Notes: generated from the sequence alone by a model not told the origin. Shown: positions 15,851 to 24,083, counted from the stretch's first letter. The stretch: DNA of 64,000 nucleotides from Janthinobacterium sp. J1-1 (GCF_030944405.1 NZ_CP132339.1:2108001-2172000); one strand, 5' to 3'. Numbers and translations: made by a program.

Positions 15851-15898
15851 GGACTCATAATCCGTTGGTGCCGTGTTCGACTCACGGGAGGCCCACCA
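15851..15898 (+). repeat. 48-bp attachment core: 3' half of tRNA-Met(CAT), junction of prophages 1 and 2
   Basis: The sequence holds the anticodon loop with CAT, the variable loop, the T arm (CCGTG-TTCGACT-CACGG) and the acceptor 3' strand with CCA. No 5' half precedes it, so it is not a working tRNA gene. An identical 48-bp copy is at 34145-34192. It is both the right core of prophage 1 and the left core of prophage 2. Confidence 0.88.
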
Positions 15899-15906
15899 AT
15901 TAAATC

Positions 15907-15936
15907 AAGGACTTAGGTGCAAACCTAAGTCCTTTT
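15907..15936 (+). terminator. Intrinsic terminator directly after the tRNA-type core
   Basis: A perfect 12-bp stem (AAGGACTTAGGT / ACCTAAGTCCTT) with a GCAA tetraloop and a T run begins 9 bases after CCA. It belongs to prophage 2 and would give a tRNA re-formed at the phage junction a new terminator. Confidence 0.8.
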
Positions 15937-15947
15937 GTATTTCTACT

Positions 15948-15964
15948 GTCAACAAAGTGTCAAC
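15948..15964. repeat. Prophage 2 left arm-type repeat
   Basis: GTCAACAAAGTGTCAAC lies 49 bases after the core and recurs with one mismatch at 34034-34050. Its half-sites differ from those of prophage 1, matching divergence of the two integrases' arm-binding domains. Confidence 0.55.
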
Positions 15965-16012
15965 CGAGTTTTATCGTTTAGCTAGCGCTCTTGGGAGGCC
16001 AGCTTTAAAGAC

Positions 16013-16509
16013 TCAAGCTGCTTTAGGCTTAGCCAATGGGTTTAGGTGTTTTGCCTCTTGTAGATGCTCTGGGGCCAAGTGTGCATAGCGCATTGTCATT
16101 GTGAGACTTGCATGCCCAAGAATACGTTGTAAGACTAAGATGTTGCCGCCGTTCATCATGAAATGACTGGCAAAAGAATGCCGAAGGCAGTGTGTAAGCT
16201 GACCGTCCGGAAGTTCGATTCCGGTTCTTTTAATGCCCTCCCGAAACGCAGAATACGCATAGCCAAATATTCGGGCTCCATCCCCGTGTACCTTGAAATG
16301 TGTTTCAAGGTCGCTTTGCAATTCCTTCGAAATTGGAACTGACCGTACTTTGCCAGACTTCGTTTTAGCAAATTGAATTTGCCCATCTCTTACTTGTGTT
16401 GAGCGTAACTCTTCCGCTTCGCTCCAGCGAGCGCCAGTACTCAAACACACTCGGGTCACCAAGTGAACATGCGGGTTTTGTGCAATGTTTAATTCTAGCA
16501 ACCGGTAGT
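16013..16509 (-). pseudogene. Integrase of prophage 2, C-terminal catalytic fragment
   Basis: The fragment contains the whole catalytic set (STGARWSEAEELR; LTHCLRHSFASHF; ILGHASLTMTMRYAHLAPEHL) and is closely related to the prophage 1 integrase. It is cut off from its N-terminus by a 1.6-kb element at 16510. Removing that element rejoins the reading frame in phase with the fragment at 18153, so the gene was intact before insertion. Confidence 0.85.
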
Positions 16510-16533
16510 TGTCAACAAAGATGTCGCGTCAAG

Positions 16534-17592
16534 TCATGCAGCTTTTCTTAATTCCTCTGGCGGTTTCCGCTCCGGATTCAGCCAGACCTCATCGTTCAAT
16601 TCCCAATCCCGCGTAGTCCCGGTCCAGCGCTCTGGATGACGTTGCTTGGCGGCCTCGTAGACCTGCTTGCGGTGCTTGAGGATCGCTCCGTCCCGGCCAT
16701 CATGGCGTTGCGCAGGCGTCACGAATTTCAGGCCGCTGTGCTTGTGCTGATGGTTGTACCACTGCACAAATGACAGCGTCCATTGCCGCGCCTTTTCGAT
16801 ACTTTCAAACGGCTTGCTCGGATAGTTCGGCCGGTATTTGCAGGTCCGGAACAGCGACTCGGCGTAGGCATTGTCGTTGCTCACACGGGGCCTGCTGAAC
16901 GACGGCATGATCCCCAGCTTTTCCAACGTCGCCAACATTGTGGAGCCTTTCATCGAGCTGCCATTGTCCGAGTGCAGCACCACCTCACGCCCGGCCAGTC
17001 CCTCTGCCAGACTGGCTTTGCGCATCAGCAGCGAGGCCATTTCCGCCGACTCGGCGATGTTCACTTCATGCCCGACGATCTTGCGGCTGTAGACGTCAAG
17101 AACCATGTACCAGTAAAAATATAAACCCCGCACACCGGTCGGCAACCAGGTAATGTCCCACGCCCACAAGCGGTTCGGTTCGATTGCGCAGTGGCTCGTG
17201 ACGACCCTTGTGCTGGGCTTCTTCGCCCGACCGCGGTGATGCTGCTGCTTCTCTTCTTTCAAGATCCGGTAGACGGTCGATTCTGATGCCAGATACTCGC
17301 CCCGGTCAGCCAAGGTCGGCACGATCTGGCTAGGCGGACTGCTGGCAAATTCAGGGCTGTTGGCAACCGTCAGAATCTGCTGGCGTTCCTCTTCGCTCAG
17401 CTTGTTGGCCGGCGCCCTGCGGCGGCTGCCTTTGCGCCCGTCGGCCTGGCTGCCATCACTGTCGAGCATCCAGCGCTGATAGGTTCGAAGGCTGATCTCC
17501 AGCGCACCACATGCCTGCGCACGCCGACACCCGCCGTCAACGGCTTCTTCAACCAATATCATCACCTGCTGGCGATCTGGGGTGCCGATCAA
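16534..17592 (-). CDS. IS3-family transposase OrfB (DDE recombinase)
   Basis: A 352-residue rve-type integrase-core protein. DDE residues are visible in LWAWDITWLPT, VVLHSDNGSSMKG and NDNAYAESLFRTCKY. The first ~100 residues contain an HTH_21-like region. The apparent start is TTG, overlapping the OrfA stop. OrfA carries a run of seven A followed by G near its end (minus strand, 17625-17631), so an OrfAB fusion by -1 frameshifting is likely, as in other IS3 elements. Confidence 0.85.
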   Translation of the reverse strand: MIGTPDRQQVMILVEEAVDGGCRRAQACGALEISLRTYQRWMLDSDGSQADGRKGSRRRAPANKLSEEERQQILTVANSPEFASSPPSQIVPTLADRGEYLASESTVYRILKEEKQQHHRGRAKKPSTRVVTSHCAIEPNRLWAWDITWLPTGVRGLYFYWYMVLDVYSRKIVGHEVNIAESAEMASLLMRKASLAEGLAGREVVLHSDNGSSMKGSTMLATLEKLGIMPSFSRPRVSNDNAYAESLFRTCKYRPNYPSKPFESIEKARQWTLSFVQWYNHQHKHSGLKFVTPAQRHDGRDGAILKHRKQVYEAAKQRHPERWTGTTRDWELNDEVWLNPERKPPEELRKAA

Positions 17593-18086
17593 TCGTCCTC
17601 GGGCTCCCCCCAGATCGCCTGTGCTTTTTTTCTGAGAATGATCAGCGCCGCTGCCTCTGCCAGTGCCTTCTCTTTGCGCTGCAAATCCTTCTTCAATTGC
17701 TTGATTTCTTTGCGGTCGCTTTTGCCTTGCTCGCGCAGTTCCCGGTTGCGCTCGGCCGGCGCTTCATTGGCCTGCTGGCAAGCCTCGCGCCAGTCGGCAA
17801 CCTGTTCGACGAACAAGCCTTTGCCCCGACAGTATTGAGCCAGTTCGGCCTCGTTCATGCGTGCCGTTTCCAGCACCACCCCAAACTTATCTGCCGACGA
17901 CCACACGACGGCATTCTTTCCATTTCCCGGCACCGGCACTCCCTGAGACTGTAGATTTCGTCGCCAAGTATAAAGTGTCTGTTCCGAGATGCCATTCTCC
18001 TTCGCCAGGGCCGACACCGGCCTGTTCTCCGGCGGCATCATCTGCCGAAGAATGGCTTCCTTGCGTTCTGCTGGATACTGATTCAC
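17589..18086 (-). CDS. IS3-family transposase OrfA
   Basis: A 165-residue protein with an N-terminal helix-turn-helix (PVSALAKENGISEQTLYTWRR) and a C-terminal coiled coil (about residues 110-150, rich in Lys, Glu and Arg). It overlaps OrfB by 4 bases. OrfA binds the element ends and supplies the N-terminus of the frameshifted transposase. Confidence 0.82.
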   Translation of the reverse strand: MNQYPAERKEAILRQMMPPENRPVSALAKENGISEQTLYTWRRNLQSQGVPVPGNGKNAVVWSSADKFGVVLETARMNEAELAQYCRGKGLFVEQVADWREACQQANEAPAERNRELREQGKSDRKEIKQLKKDLQRKEKALAEAAALIILRKKAQAIWGEPEDD

Positions 18087-18152
18087 TGTACGTCTTTGCT
18101 CCGCCCCCGGATGGATTAAAGTGATTCAAGTGACGCGACATCTATCCTGACA

Positions 18153-18270
18153 TAGGGGGCAACAGTTTTTCTATCTGTTGGTAGGTTAGATATGAAAGTT
18201 CAGTTTGTTGCACCTTGAACTGTCGTAATTTCCCCAATGGATTTTCTGCCGTCCAGTAGCCTAGCCTTGC
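18153..18270 (-). pseudogene. Integrase of prophage 2, central fragment
   Basis: Encodes ARLGYWTAENPLGKLRQF and on to IEKLLPP, matching the middle of the prophage 1 integrase (IRLGHWKKENPLTKLRAF). It is trapped between the 1.6-kb element and IS66. Its right edge (AGCCTTGC, 18263-18270) is the left copy of the IS66 target duplication. Confidence 0.85.
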
Positions 18271-18353
18271 GTAAGCGTAAAGCCAGCGCCGTCTTGAACT
18301 GGGTGTTGATTTGCTAGATGATGGCCTCACACCGCTGGGAAGCGGCGTGTTGT

Positions 18354-19898
18354 TTAGGCTGAAGGGAGCTGCGCGGTGCAGTTCCAGGGCAGGAAGGCGT
18401 CAACCCGGTTGACCGGATGATCGGCGATGTTGGCCAGCACATGGCGCAGCCAGGCTTCGGGGTCGATACCATTGAGCTTGGCGGTGCCGATCAGCGAGTA
18501 GATCGCGGCCGCCCGTTCGCCACCGCTGTCGGCGCCGGCGAACAGGTAGTTGCGCCGGCCGATGGCGATACCGCGCAATGCCCGTTCGGCTGCCGAGTTA
18601 TCGATCTCGATGGCGCCGTTGTCGCAGTAGCGCGTCAGGGCCGGCCACAGGTTCAGGGCATACAGGATGGCCGCTGCCGTGTCCGACTTGCGGGACAGCT
18701 TTTCCAGAGACGTGCGCAGCCAGCGCTCCAGGTCATCGAGCAAGGGGCATGCTTCTGTCTGCCGCACTGACTTGCGCTGGTCCGGCGGTTTGCCACGGAT
18801 TTCGGCTTCGATCAGATACAGCTCGGCGATGCGCCGCAGCGCTTCGGTGGTCAGCGGCGATGGCCGTGCGGCATGCAGGTCGTGGAACTTGCGCCGCGCG
18901 TGCGCCCAGCAGGCTGCCTCGTGGATATCGCCGTTGTCGTACAGCGCGTTGAAGCCGGCGTAGGCATCGGCTTGCAACACGCCCTTGAACTGGGCCAGGT
19001 GGCTTTGCGGATGGATGCCTTTACGATCAGGCGAGTAGGCGAACCACACCGCCGGCGGCGTGTTGTCGCCAGCTGGCCGATCATCACGCACGTAAGTCCA
19101 CAGCCGCCCGGTTTTGGTTTTGCCGTTGCCAGGCGCGAGCACTGGTACCGGCGTGTCATCGGCATGCAGTTTGGTGCCAGCCAGTACGTGTTGACGGATC
19201 GCTTCGACCAGCGGGCGCAGCAGCGCACTGGCAGCGCCGACCCAGCTGGCCAGCAGGGCCCGGTCCAGCTCGACACCCTCGCGTGCGTAGATCACCGACT
19301 GCCGGTACAACGGCAGGTGATCCGCGAACTTGGCCACCAGCACATGCGCCAGCAGGCCCGGACCGGCGATACCGCGGGCGATCGGCCGGCTTGGCGCCGG
19401 CGCCTGCACGATGGCGTCGCAGCCGCCGCAGGCCAGTTTCGGGCGCACGTGACGGATCACGCGGAAGCTGGCCGGCACGAACTCGAGTTGCTCGGCCACG
19501 TCCTCGCCCAGTTGATGCAGCTTGCCGCCGCAGGACGGGCAGGCTTCATCGGGAGGCAGGTAGCGCTGTTCATCACGCGGCAGATGCTCGGGCAAAGGCT
19601 TGCGTGCCGCCCGTTTGCGCGGCGCCTGGTCCGCTGCCGGCATCTCCCGTTCGGCCTCGGCGTCGTCGGCCTGCAAGTCTTCAAGCTGCAACTCCAGTTG
19701 TTCGATCTGGTGGTCGAGTTTTTCGGACTTGCGGCCAAACTGCATGCGCCGCAGCTTGGCGATCTGCAGTTTCAGATGCTCGATCTCGGCGGCGCGGGTA
19801 TTCAACTGCGCTTTCAAACCCGCCACTTCGACCTCGCGTGCCCACAGCAATGCCTTCAGGGCATCGATGTCGTTGGGCAGGTCGGCAGGGTTGAGCAT
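18354..19898 (-). CDS. tnpC: IS66-family transposase TnpC
   Basis: A 514-residue IS66 transposase. An N-terminal coiled coil (about 25-80, EHLKLQIAKLRRMQFGRKSEKL) is followed by a zinc-binding segment (CPSCGGKLHQLGEDV), then the catalytic domain with KLHADDTPVPVLAPG, QADAYAGFNALY and SAAERALRGIAIGRRNYLF, and the C-terminal LNGIDPEAWLRHVL. It is intact and appears functional. Confidence 0.95.
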   Translation of the reverse strand: MLNPADLPNDIDALKALLWAREVEVAGLKAQLNTRAAEIEHLKLQIAKLRRMQFGRKSEKLDHQIEQLELQLEDLQADDAEAEREMPAADQAPRKRAARKPLPEHLPRDEQRYLPPDEACPSCGGKLHQLGEDVAEQLEFVPASFRVIRHVRPKLACGGCDAIVQAPAPSRPIARGIAGPGLLAHVLVAKFADHLPLYRQSVIYAREGVELDRALLASWVGAASALLRPLVEAIRQHVLAGTKLHADDTPVPVLAPGNGKTKTGRLWTYVRDDRPAGDNTPPAVWFAYSPDRKGIHPQSHLAQFKGVLQADAYAGFNALYDNGDIHEAACWAHARRKFHDLHAARPSPLTTEALRRIAELYLIEAEIRGKPPDQRKSVRQTEACPLLDDLERWLRTSLEKLSRKSDTAAAILYALNLWPALTRYCDNGAIEIDNSAAERALRGIAIGRRNYLFAGADSGGERAAAIYSLIGTAKLNGIDPEAWLRHVLANIADHPVNRVDAFLPWNCTAQLPSA

Positions 19899-19927
19899 GG
19901 GCCGAGTTTACGCGAGGTTCGTGACGT

Positions 19928-20275
19928 TTACAAGGCCGCTGTCGGGCGCCAGGTACGCTCTGGCCGACGCCAGTCTATGCCCTCGAGCAGCATCGACAGC
20001 TGTGCCTGCGTCAGGGCGACACTGCCGTCGGCGGCCTGCGGCCAGACGAAGCGCCCGCGCTCAAGCCGCTTGGACAGCAGGCACAGGCCATCACCACTCC
20101 ACCATAGCACCTTGAGCATGTCGCCGCGCCGCCCCCGAAACACGAACACGTGGCCGCTGAACGGGTCTTCGGCCAGCGCCGCCTGCACCTTGACGGCCAG
20201 CCCGTTCATGCCTGCACGCATGTCGGTGACGCCGGCGGCCAGCCATATCTTCGTGCCTGCTGGCAAACCGATCAT
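19928..20275 (-). CDS. tnpB: IS66 accessory protein TnpB
   Basis: A 115-residue IS66 Orf2-type protein (MIGLPAGTKIWLAAGVTDMRAG; VFVFRGRRGDMLKVLWWSGDG). It is required for transposition of IS66 elements, though its biochemical role is unknown. It overlaps tnpA by 4 bases and lies 29 bases before tnpC. Confidence 0.93.
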   Translation of the reverse strand: MIGLPAGTKIWLAAGVTDMRAGMNGLAVKVQAALAEDPFSGHVFVFRGRRGDMLKVLWWSGDGLCLLSKRLERGRFVWPQAADGSVALTQAQLSMLLEGIDWRRPERTWRPTAAL

Positions 20276-20652
20276 GGCAGTAGCCGCGCCAGCAACAGCG
20301 TCAGCGTGGTCGCGTCGACCTGGCCTTCCAGACGCAGCTGGGCCTGGCCCACGCTGAGCACGATCACGCCGGGCGGGACGCTGGCGACCGGTGCACTTGC
20401 GGGCAAGGTGTCGAGCACTGTGACGGCCACCAGCTGGCTTGGCGCATTGCCGCCGGCAAGCGCCTGGTCACCGAAACGCTTGCGCCAACTGAACAACTGA
20501 TTGGTGTTGATCTTGAGTTCGCGGGCGATCAGCGAGACAGAGGCGCCATCGACCTGCGTACGTGCGACAGCGGCACGCTTGAATTCATCGCTGTGACGGC
20601 GATACGGCCCGCGTTTCGCCCTAATTGCAACTGGTTGAATGATTGTGTCCAT
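20272..20652 (-). CDS. tnpA: IS66 accessory protein TnpA
   Basis: A 126-residue protein from ATG 20652 (MDTIIQPVAIRAKRGPYRRH). An in-frame ATG at 20694 would add 14 residues. It has a helix-turn-helix of the IS3/IS911 OrfA type (ASVSLIARELKINTNQLFSWRKRF). It is first in the IS66 operon and overlaps tnpB by 4 bases. Confidence 0.88.
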   Translation of the reverse strand: MDTIIQPVAIRAKRGPYRRHSDEFKRAAVARTQVDGASVSLIARELKINTNQLFSWRKRFGDQALAGGNAPSQLVAVTVLDTLPASAPVASVPPGVIVLSVGQAQLRLEGQVDATTLTLLLARLLP

Positions 20653-20745
20653 AAATAAATTTGTGGACACAACCAATTTGTGTCCCAAATTCAATCATGG
20701 CATCGTGCGATGCTCAAGGGTAGACGGCGGTGGGACGACGCTTAC

Positions 20746-21164
20746 AGCCTTGCTAATTCATTGAAAACAGAGCGTAGATATGCATGTTCTCGGTTCATGC
20801 TGTTCGCAGACAGACCTGCTTCAAGCCGTTTTGTTCGATACTGTGCGAACATACTTGCACTAAAATTGCTGGCAATGGGATCACCTATCGCGTTCGCCAT
20901 TGAGAGCAATCGTTGCTTGGTATCCACCCCGGAACTGAGTCCAGTGCCGTGGTAATCGAACCATAGGCTGATCAGCGCAGATAGCTTTCTTAGATCTTTC
21001 TTTTTCGGTGCCCAATCTGCATCTTGAGTTACCTGGGACTTTAGCCAAGCCTCATGGGCCTTTGCCTCGGCCTGTGTTTTGAATGTCTTCCGAAAGCGCT
21101 TTCCGCCTCTGCCATTCGGTTGAGAGTCCACTAACCATCCACTGTTACTTTTTTTGATCGCCAT
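20746..21164 (-). pseudogene. Integrase of prophage 2, N-terminal fragment
   Basis: Encodes the arm-binding and start of the core-binding domain (GWLVDSQPNGRGGKRFRKTF to REHAYLRSVFNELARL), aligning with the prophage 1 integrase. IS66 cuts it in the target AGCCTTGC. Its start overlaps the end of the repressor-like gene, so the two were probably co-transcribed. Confidence 0.88.
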
Positions 21165-21723
21165 CTGTTTTTCCGACCCTCTGTTTGAAATCGGGAAGAT
21201 TGTTTAGGTAGCTCTCCTCCGATTCAGGATATTCCTCTGCCTTTCGCGCCTGCCTAAAGCTTGCGATCCGATGTTCAATTTCTTTAAAGCGCATTTCCTC
21301 CGTGCCGATTATGGCCGTTCTTTCCGCGCTAGATATCCCTCCATCCCCTTTGTCGTCAGTACGTTGGTCAATGATTTCTCTCTCGGAAATTACTTCTCTG
21401 AAAAATCGACTGGAATAGGGTGATGTTTTGTCCGTCCACAACCCCAAATACTCGAGCGTTTCGTCCTTGTTGGTTGAGATGCCAATGTGACCTGCGACTG
21501 GATCAGGCGTGCCGGTTACTAGCCAAAATGCATACTCTGGCCATACCTTGCTTACACTTTCTATCATCTCAGCAGTAGGGCGTTGCCCCTTCGTGAATGC
21601 TTTCCGCCAGCTGACTGCGGCGATTCCAGATACCTCCTCCAGTTCCTTGAAGCGACGTGCCTCATGCGTTTTGGCACTAATAAGTGCCTGAAATCTATCA
21701 AAAATGGTTTTTAAGCTTGACAT
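21145..21723 (-). CDS. Repressor-like helix-turn-helix protein (prophage 2)
   Basis: A 192-residue homologue of the prophage 1 protein at 5034. The conserved N-terminal block is LEEVSGIAAVSWRKAFTKGQ, then RPTAEMIESVSKVWPEYAFW; the C-terminal half is charged and different. It is divergent from the small HTH gene across a region with several GTAC-containing inverted repeats. The difference in both protein and operator from prophage 1 suggests separate immunity, which would allow both prophages to coexist. This functional reading is inferred. Confidence 0.6.
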   Translation of the reverse strand: MSSLKTIFDRFQALISAKTHEARRFKELEEVSGIAAVSWRKAFTKGQRPTAEMIESVSKVWPEYAFWLVTGTPDPVAGHIGISTNKDETLEYLGLWTDKTSPYSSRFFREVISEREIIDQRTDDKGDGGISSAERTAIIGTEEMRFKEIEHRIASFRQARKAEEYPESEESYLNNLPDFKQRVGKTDGDQKK

Positions 21724-21732
21724 TGGGTACCT

Positions 21733-21772
21733 ATGGTATTAATGTGCGTACCATTAGTACTCAGAAGAGTAC
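21733..21772. promoter_or_regulatory. Candidate operator cluster in the prophage 2 divergent region
   Basis: Two inverted repeats lie side by side: ATGGTA/TACCAT (21733-21754) and GTACTC/GAGTAC with an AGAA loop (21757-21772). They sit between the repressor-like gene and the small HTH gene and differ from the palindrome of prophage 1. Confidence 0.4.
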
Positions 21773-21797
21773 GTTTTGGGCGAATGTTAGGGTCATT

Positions 21798-22010
21798 ATG
21801 GTCAATTCTCAAGTAAATTTCCAGTCGATTCCAGTGCCACTGATGACGCGCGAAGCATTTGCGTCTGCTATTGGCCTACCACTTGGCGTTTTAGTCGGTC
21901 AGTGTGAGCGAGGCTATTGGCCGCAGGTAACCATCGGCAAGAGAGTCTTCGTGAATGTTGAGGCTGTTCGCATACATGCCGCGCAACGTGGCCAGGAGTT
22001 CTCGTTGTGA
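21798..22010 (+). CDS. Small helix-turn-helix protein (prophage 2 early gene)
   Basis: A 70-residue protein from ATG 21798 with the same fold pattern as the prophage 1 gene at 5747 (LMTREAFASAIGLPLGVLVG, then QCERGYWPQVTIGKR). Upstream in-frame codons back to 21684 overlap the repressor gene start and operators, so the inner ATG is preferred. It is likely a Cro-like regulator or excisionase. Confidence 0.58.
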   Translation: MVNSQVNFQSIPVPLMTREAFASAIGLPLGVLVGQCERGYWPQVTIGKRVFVNVEAVRIHAAQRGQEFSL

Positions 22011-22108
22011 CTAAATTTTCTCCTCTCGGTAAAGCTGATTTTGCGTTTGCTTTAACGATGCAAGGCGTCGCTCAATTTGTGCATTCTGAGAACGGAGAGA
22101 AGGCATGA
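22007..22108 (+). CDS. Possible 33-residue coupling ORF before rep
   Basis: It starts with GTG inside the preceding stop and ends overlapping the rep ATG (ATGA). The product (MTKFSPLGKADFAFALTMQG...) has no recognised domain. Tight overlap on both sides suggests translational coupling into rep. Prophage 1 has no equivalent, so it may be only a leader. Confidence 0.35.
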   Translation: MTKFSPLGKADFAFALTMQGVAQFVHSENGEKA

Positions 22109-23517
22109 GGCCGCCACGTCATTCTTTGGTAACGCGCGTGCTTAAGAATACGTACAACCCATACGCCGAAGCTTCTGGCTGTTCGACGCGACCCCGTGTC
22201 CTTAATTCACAAATGCATGGCGTCGGCGAGACTTCGCCAGGTCGCGCTGACCGTGCCGACAGCGCGCCAGCGCTGCCGGTGCGGAGCAGCGCGAGTGCCG
22301 AAAACGCCCGGTTAGTGCCGAAAATAGCGTATGTAAGCGCCACCGAATGCCCCCCCATTAATAAAATGGGGGAAAACTTAGAGGGCGCCGAATCGGCAGC
22401 ATGGTCGAGCATCTGTGACGAAGATTTGGGCGAAGTCGAACTGGTGATGACCGATAGCGGGAAGATTAAGTCGGTAATGGTTCGTCGTCCTTCTGCCGCT
22501 CAGACCTGCGTGATCGACTGGATCAATTTTTCGGTGCTGGAAGACACTTGGTTCAGGACTGCGCGTGAGCAATTGATTTCTGACGATCAGATCATTGTTG
22601 AAGCCAGCCGGCAGCTTGAGAAAATTTTTGGTTTTGGCATAACGTCTAATCGTGGCAAGCGCATGAACTTTTACCGTGATTCCTGGGTACTTGGTGACGA
22701 TATGGGCTTCGTCTGCTTCGGTGGGCAGCGCTCGACAATGTTGATTACGTTGACTGGCCAAGGGTGTTTAAACGCCGTAGCGGGATGGGAAAAGAGGCTA
22801 TATGACTTCCTCACTAAGACGGCTATCAGGCCCACCATTTCCCGCATCGATCTTGCACACGATGACTTTGATGGCTCTTACCTGTCAGTCGATTGGGCAG
22901 AGCAACAGTGGTGGGATAACGGATACAGTTTTAAAAAAGGTGGACGACCTCCTGAGATTCAAGAGATTGGAAACTGGAAACGTCCTAGCGGAAAGGGACG
23001 TACTTTGACGATAGGCCAGCGCACTTCCAGCAAATATTGCCGCTTCTATGAAAAGGGCAAGAAGGAGGGCGACAAGCTGTCTCTGTGGTGCCGCTGCGAA
23101 ATTGAGTTTAAGAACACGAACACGATTATTCGTCCCGATGTGTTGCTTGATCCAAGCTCATTTTTTGTTGGCGCATATCCATGCCTGGCAAAATTTGCCA
23201 CCGCCGAAACGCCTGCCCGCATGGAAGTGAAGGCGCGCGCCCAGCACATTACGGTGGATGACTCTATCGCTGTGACGAAGCGCCAGTACGGTAAATATAT
23301 CCGTGTCTTTCGGGCGCTGTTCGGGGACAAGGAAACGCTCGATCTGATTACCAATGAGGACGAAAACGCTTTTCCAAAGCGACTTAAACCGTTTCTCAGT
23401 TTTGCTGATAGTGGACCGGTTCCAATGCATAAGGAGCAACCGGTATACATCCCTCCATTTATTTTTATTAAATCCGTCTCCGTCTTCCGGCCTAACGGAG
23501 AACACGGTTTTGAATAG
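22105..23517 (+). CDS. Filamentous phage replication initiator (Rep), prophage 2
   Basis: A 470-residue Rep, nearly identical to the prophage 1 Rep from WSSICDEDLGEVELVMTDSG to about KPFLSFAD. The N-terminal ~95 residues and the extreme C-terminus differ. The family signature PTISRIDLAHDDFDGSYL and the catalytic-Tyr region KYCRFYEKGKKEGDK are present. A hairpin with TAATAAA loop is embedded at 22352-22372. The sharp shift from near identity to divergence points to recombination or differing selection on the N-terminus. Confidence 0.88.
   Translation: MRPPRHSLVTRVLKNTYNPYAEASGCSTRPRVLNSQMHGVGETSPGRADRADSAPALPVRSSASAENARLVPKIAYVSATECPPINKMGENLEGAESAAWSSICDEDLGEVELVMTDSGKIKSVMVRRPSAAQTCVIDWINFSVLEDTWFRTAREQLISDDQIIVEASRQLEKIFGFGITSNRGKRMNFYRDSWVLGDDMGFVCFGGQRSTMLITLTGQGCLNAVAGWEKRLYDFLTKTAIRPTISRIDLAHDDFDGSYLSVDWAEQQWWDNGYSFKKGGRPPEIQEIGNWKRPSGKGRTLTIGQRTSSKYCRFYEKGKKEGDKLSLWCRCEIEFKNTNTIIRPDVLLDPSSFFVGAYPCLAKFATAETPARMEVKARAQHITVDDSIAVTKRQYGKYIRVFRALFGDKETLDLITNEDENAFPKRLKPFLSFADSGPVPMHKEQPVYIPPFIFIKSVSVFRPNGEHGFE
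22352..22372 (+). promoter_or_regulatory. Intragenic hairpin with TAATAAA loop in rep (prophage 2)
   Basis: Stem CCCCCAT/ATGGGGG (7 bp) with a 7-base loop, at the same place as the 6223-6247 hairpin of prophage 1. Both arms differ from that copy at one compensating position, changing His to Pro and Trp to Gly in Rep. Confidence 0.55.
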
Positions 23518-23539
23518 GCCAAAAAAATAAGGATATCCA

Positions 23540-23875
23540 ATGAAATTTAGCTCAACCCTCAAAGTCACCGGCATGAAGTTCAGCAAGGGCACCATGGAGA
23601 ACGGCCAGTCTTACGACAGCACCAAAGTGTATGTTGAGACAGCGCTGGACAACAGCAAGGACTCTGCCATGGGAACTGCTTGCGCAGAGTATGGCCTCGG
23701 TAAAGCAGACGAGTACCAGAAATACAAGCACCTCGCCGATGCGTTTCCTTTCATGGCGTTGGCCGAAATGGAAATCGTCACGAACGGCAAGCTCCAAAAA
23801 ACTGTAATTCATTCGCTGCGTCCGGTTGAGGCAGCCAAGGCTGCTATGCCCGGTGCCAAGCATGTTGCCGCATGA
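23540..23875 (+). CDS. ssDNA-binding protein of filamentous phage (gpV-like), prophage 2
   Basis: A 111-residue homologue of the prophage 1 protein at 7419, starting MKFSSTLKVTGMKFSKG with the shared segments DSAMGTACAEYGLGK and DEYQKYKHLAD. It is placed 22 bases after rep. Assigned as the genome-coating ssDNA-binding protein from size, order and conservation. Confidence 0.72.
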   Translation: MKFSSTLKVTGMKFSKGTMENGQSYDSTKVYVETALDNSKDSAMGTACAEYGLGKADEYQKYKHLADAFPFMALAEMEIVTNGKLQKTVIHSLRPVEAAKAAMPGAKHVAA

Positions 23876-24083
23876 GGTTGCGGTTAAGTTTGTAGTCCAA
23901 GATGAGGAGTCCGGATGCTTTTTGCTTCCTATCCAGGGCGACGTTGGATTTACTCGATGGCTTCATGAAGCAGGCCAATTTGACGGGTATGACGAAGCTT
24001 GCGATACCGCCTCTGTGAACTGTCACGAAGGATATTTCGTATCGCAGGTCCTATGTGCGGAGGTGTGTAAATGGATTCAGTAA
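23862..24083 (+). CDS. Conserved small phage protein (prophage 2)
   Basis: A 73-residue protein from ATG 23862 (MLPHEVAVKFVVQDEESGCF...), the counterpart of the prophage 1 protein at 7741. Shared features are VKF.VQD.ES, GDV.FTRWLHEAG and NCHEGYFVSQVL. It overlaps the ssDNA-binding gene by 14 bases and the next tiny ORF by 13. Function unknown. Confidence 0.65.
   Translation: MLPHEVAVKFVVQDEESGCFLLPIQGDVGFTRWLHEAGQFDGYDEACDTASVNCHEGYFVSQVLCAEVCKWIQ

Larger units (their letters stand above)
16510..18152 (-). mobile_element. IS3-like insertion sequence, 1.6 kb
   Basis: Two overlapping leftward transposase genes lie between imperfect terminal inverted repeats. Both ends read TGTCA, then 4 differing bases, then AGATGTCGCGTCA. 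No exact target duplication is seen (AGT versus TAG next to the ends). It interrupts the prophage 2 integrase. Confidence 0.75.
18271..20745 (-). mobile_element. IS66-family insertion sequence
   Basis: Three leftward genes tnpA-tnpB-tnpC lie between termini GTAAGCG and CGCTTAC, the IS66-type ends. It is flanked by a perfect 8-bp target duplication AGCCTTGC (18263-18270 and 20746-20753). Removing the element and one duplication restores a continuous integrase reading frame. Length is 2475 bp. Confidence 0.95.

Noticed and set aside
15851..15898. tRNA-Met gene
   Set aside because: Only the 3' half is present; D arm and 5' acceptor strand are missing, as at 34145-34192. Both are integration cores.
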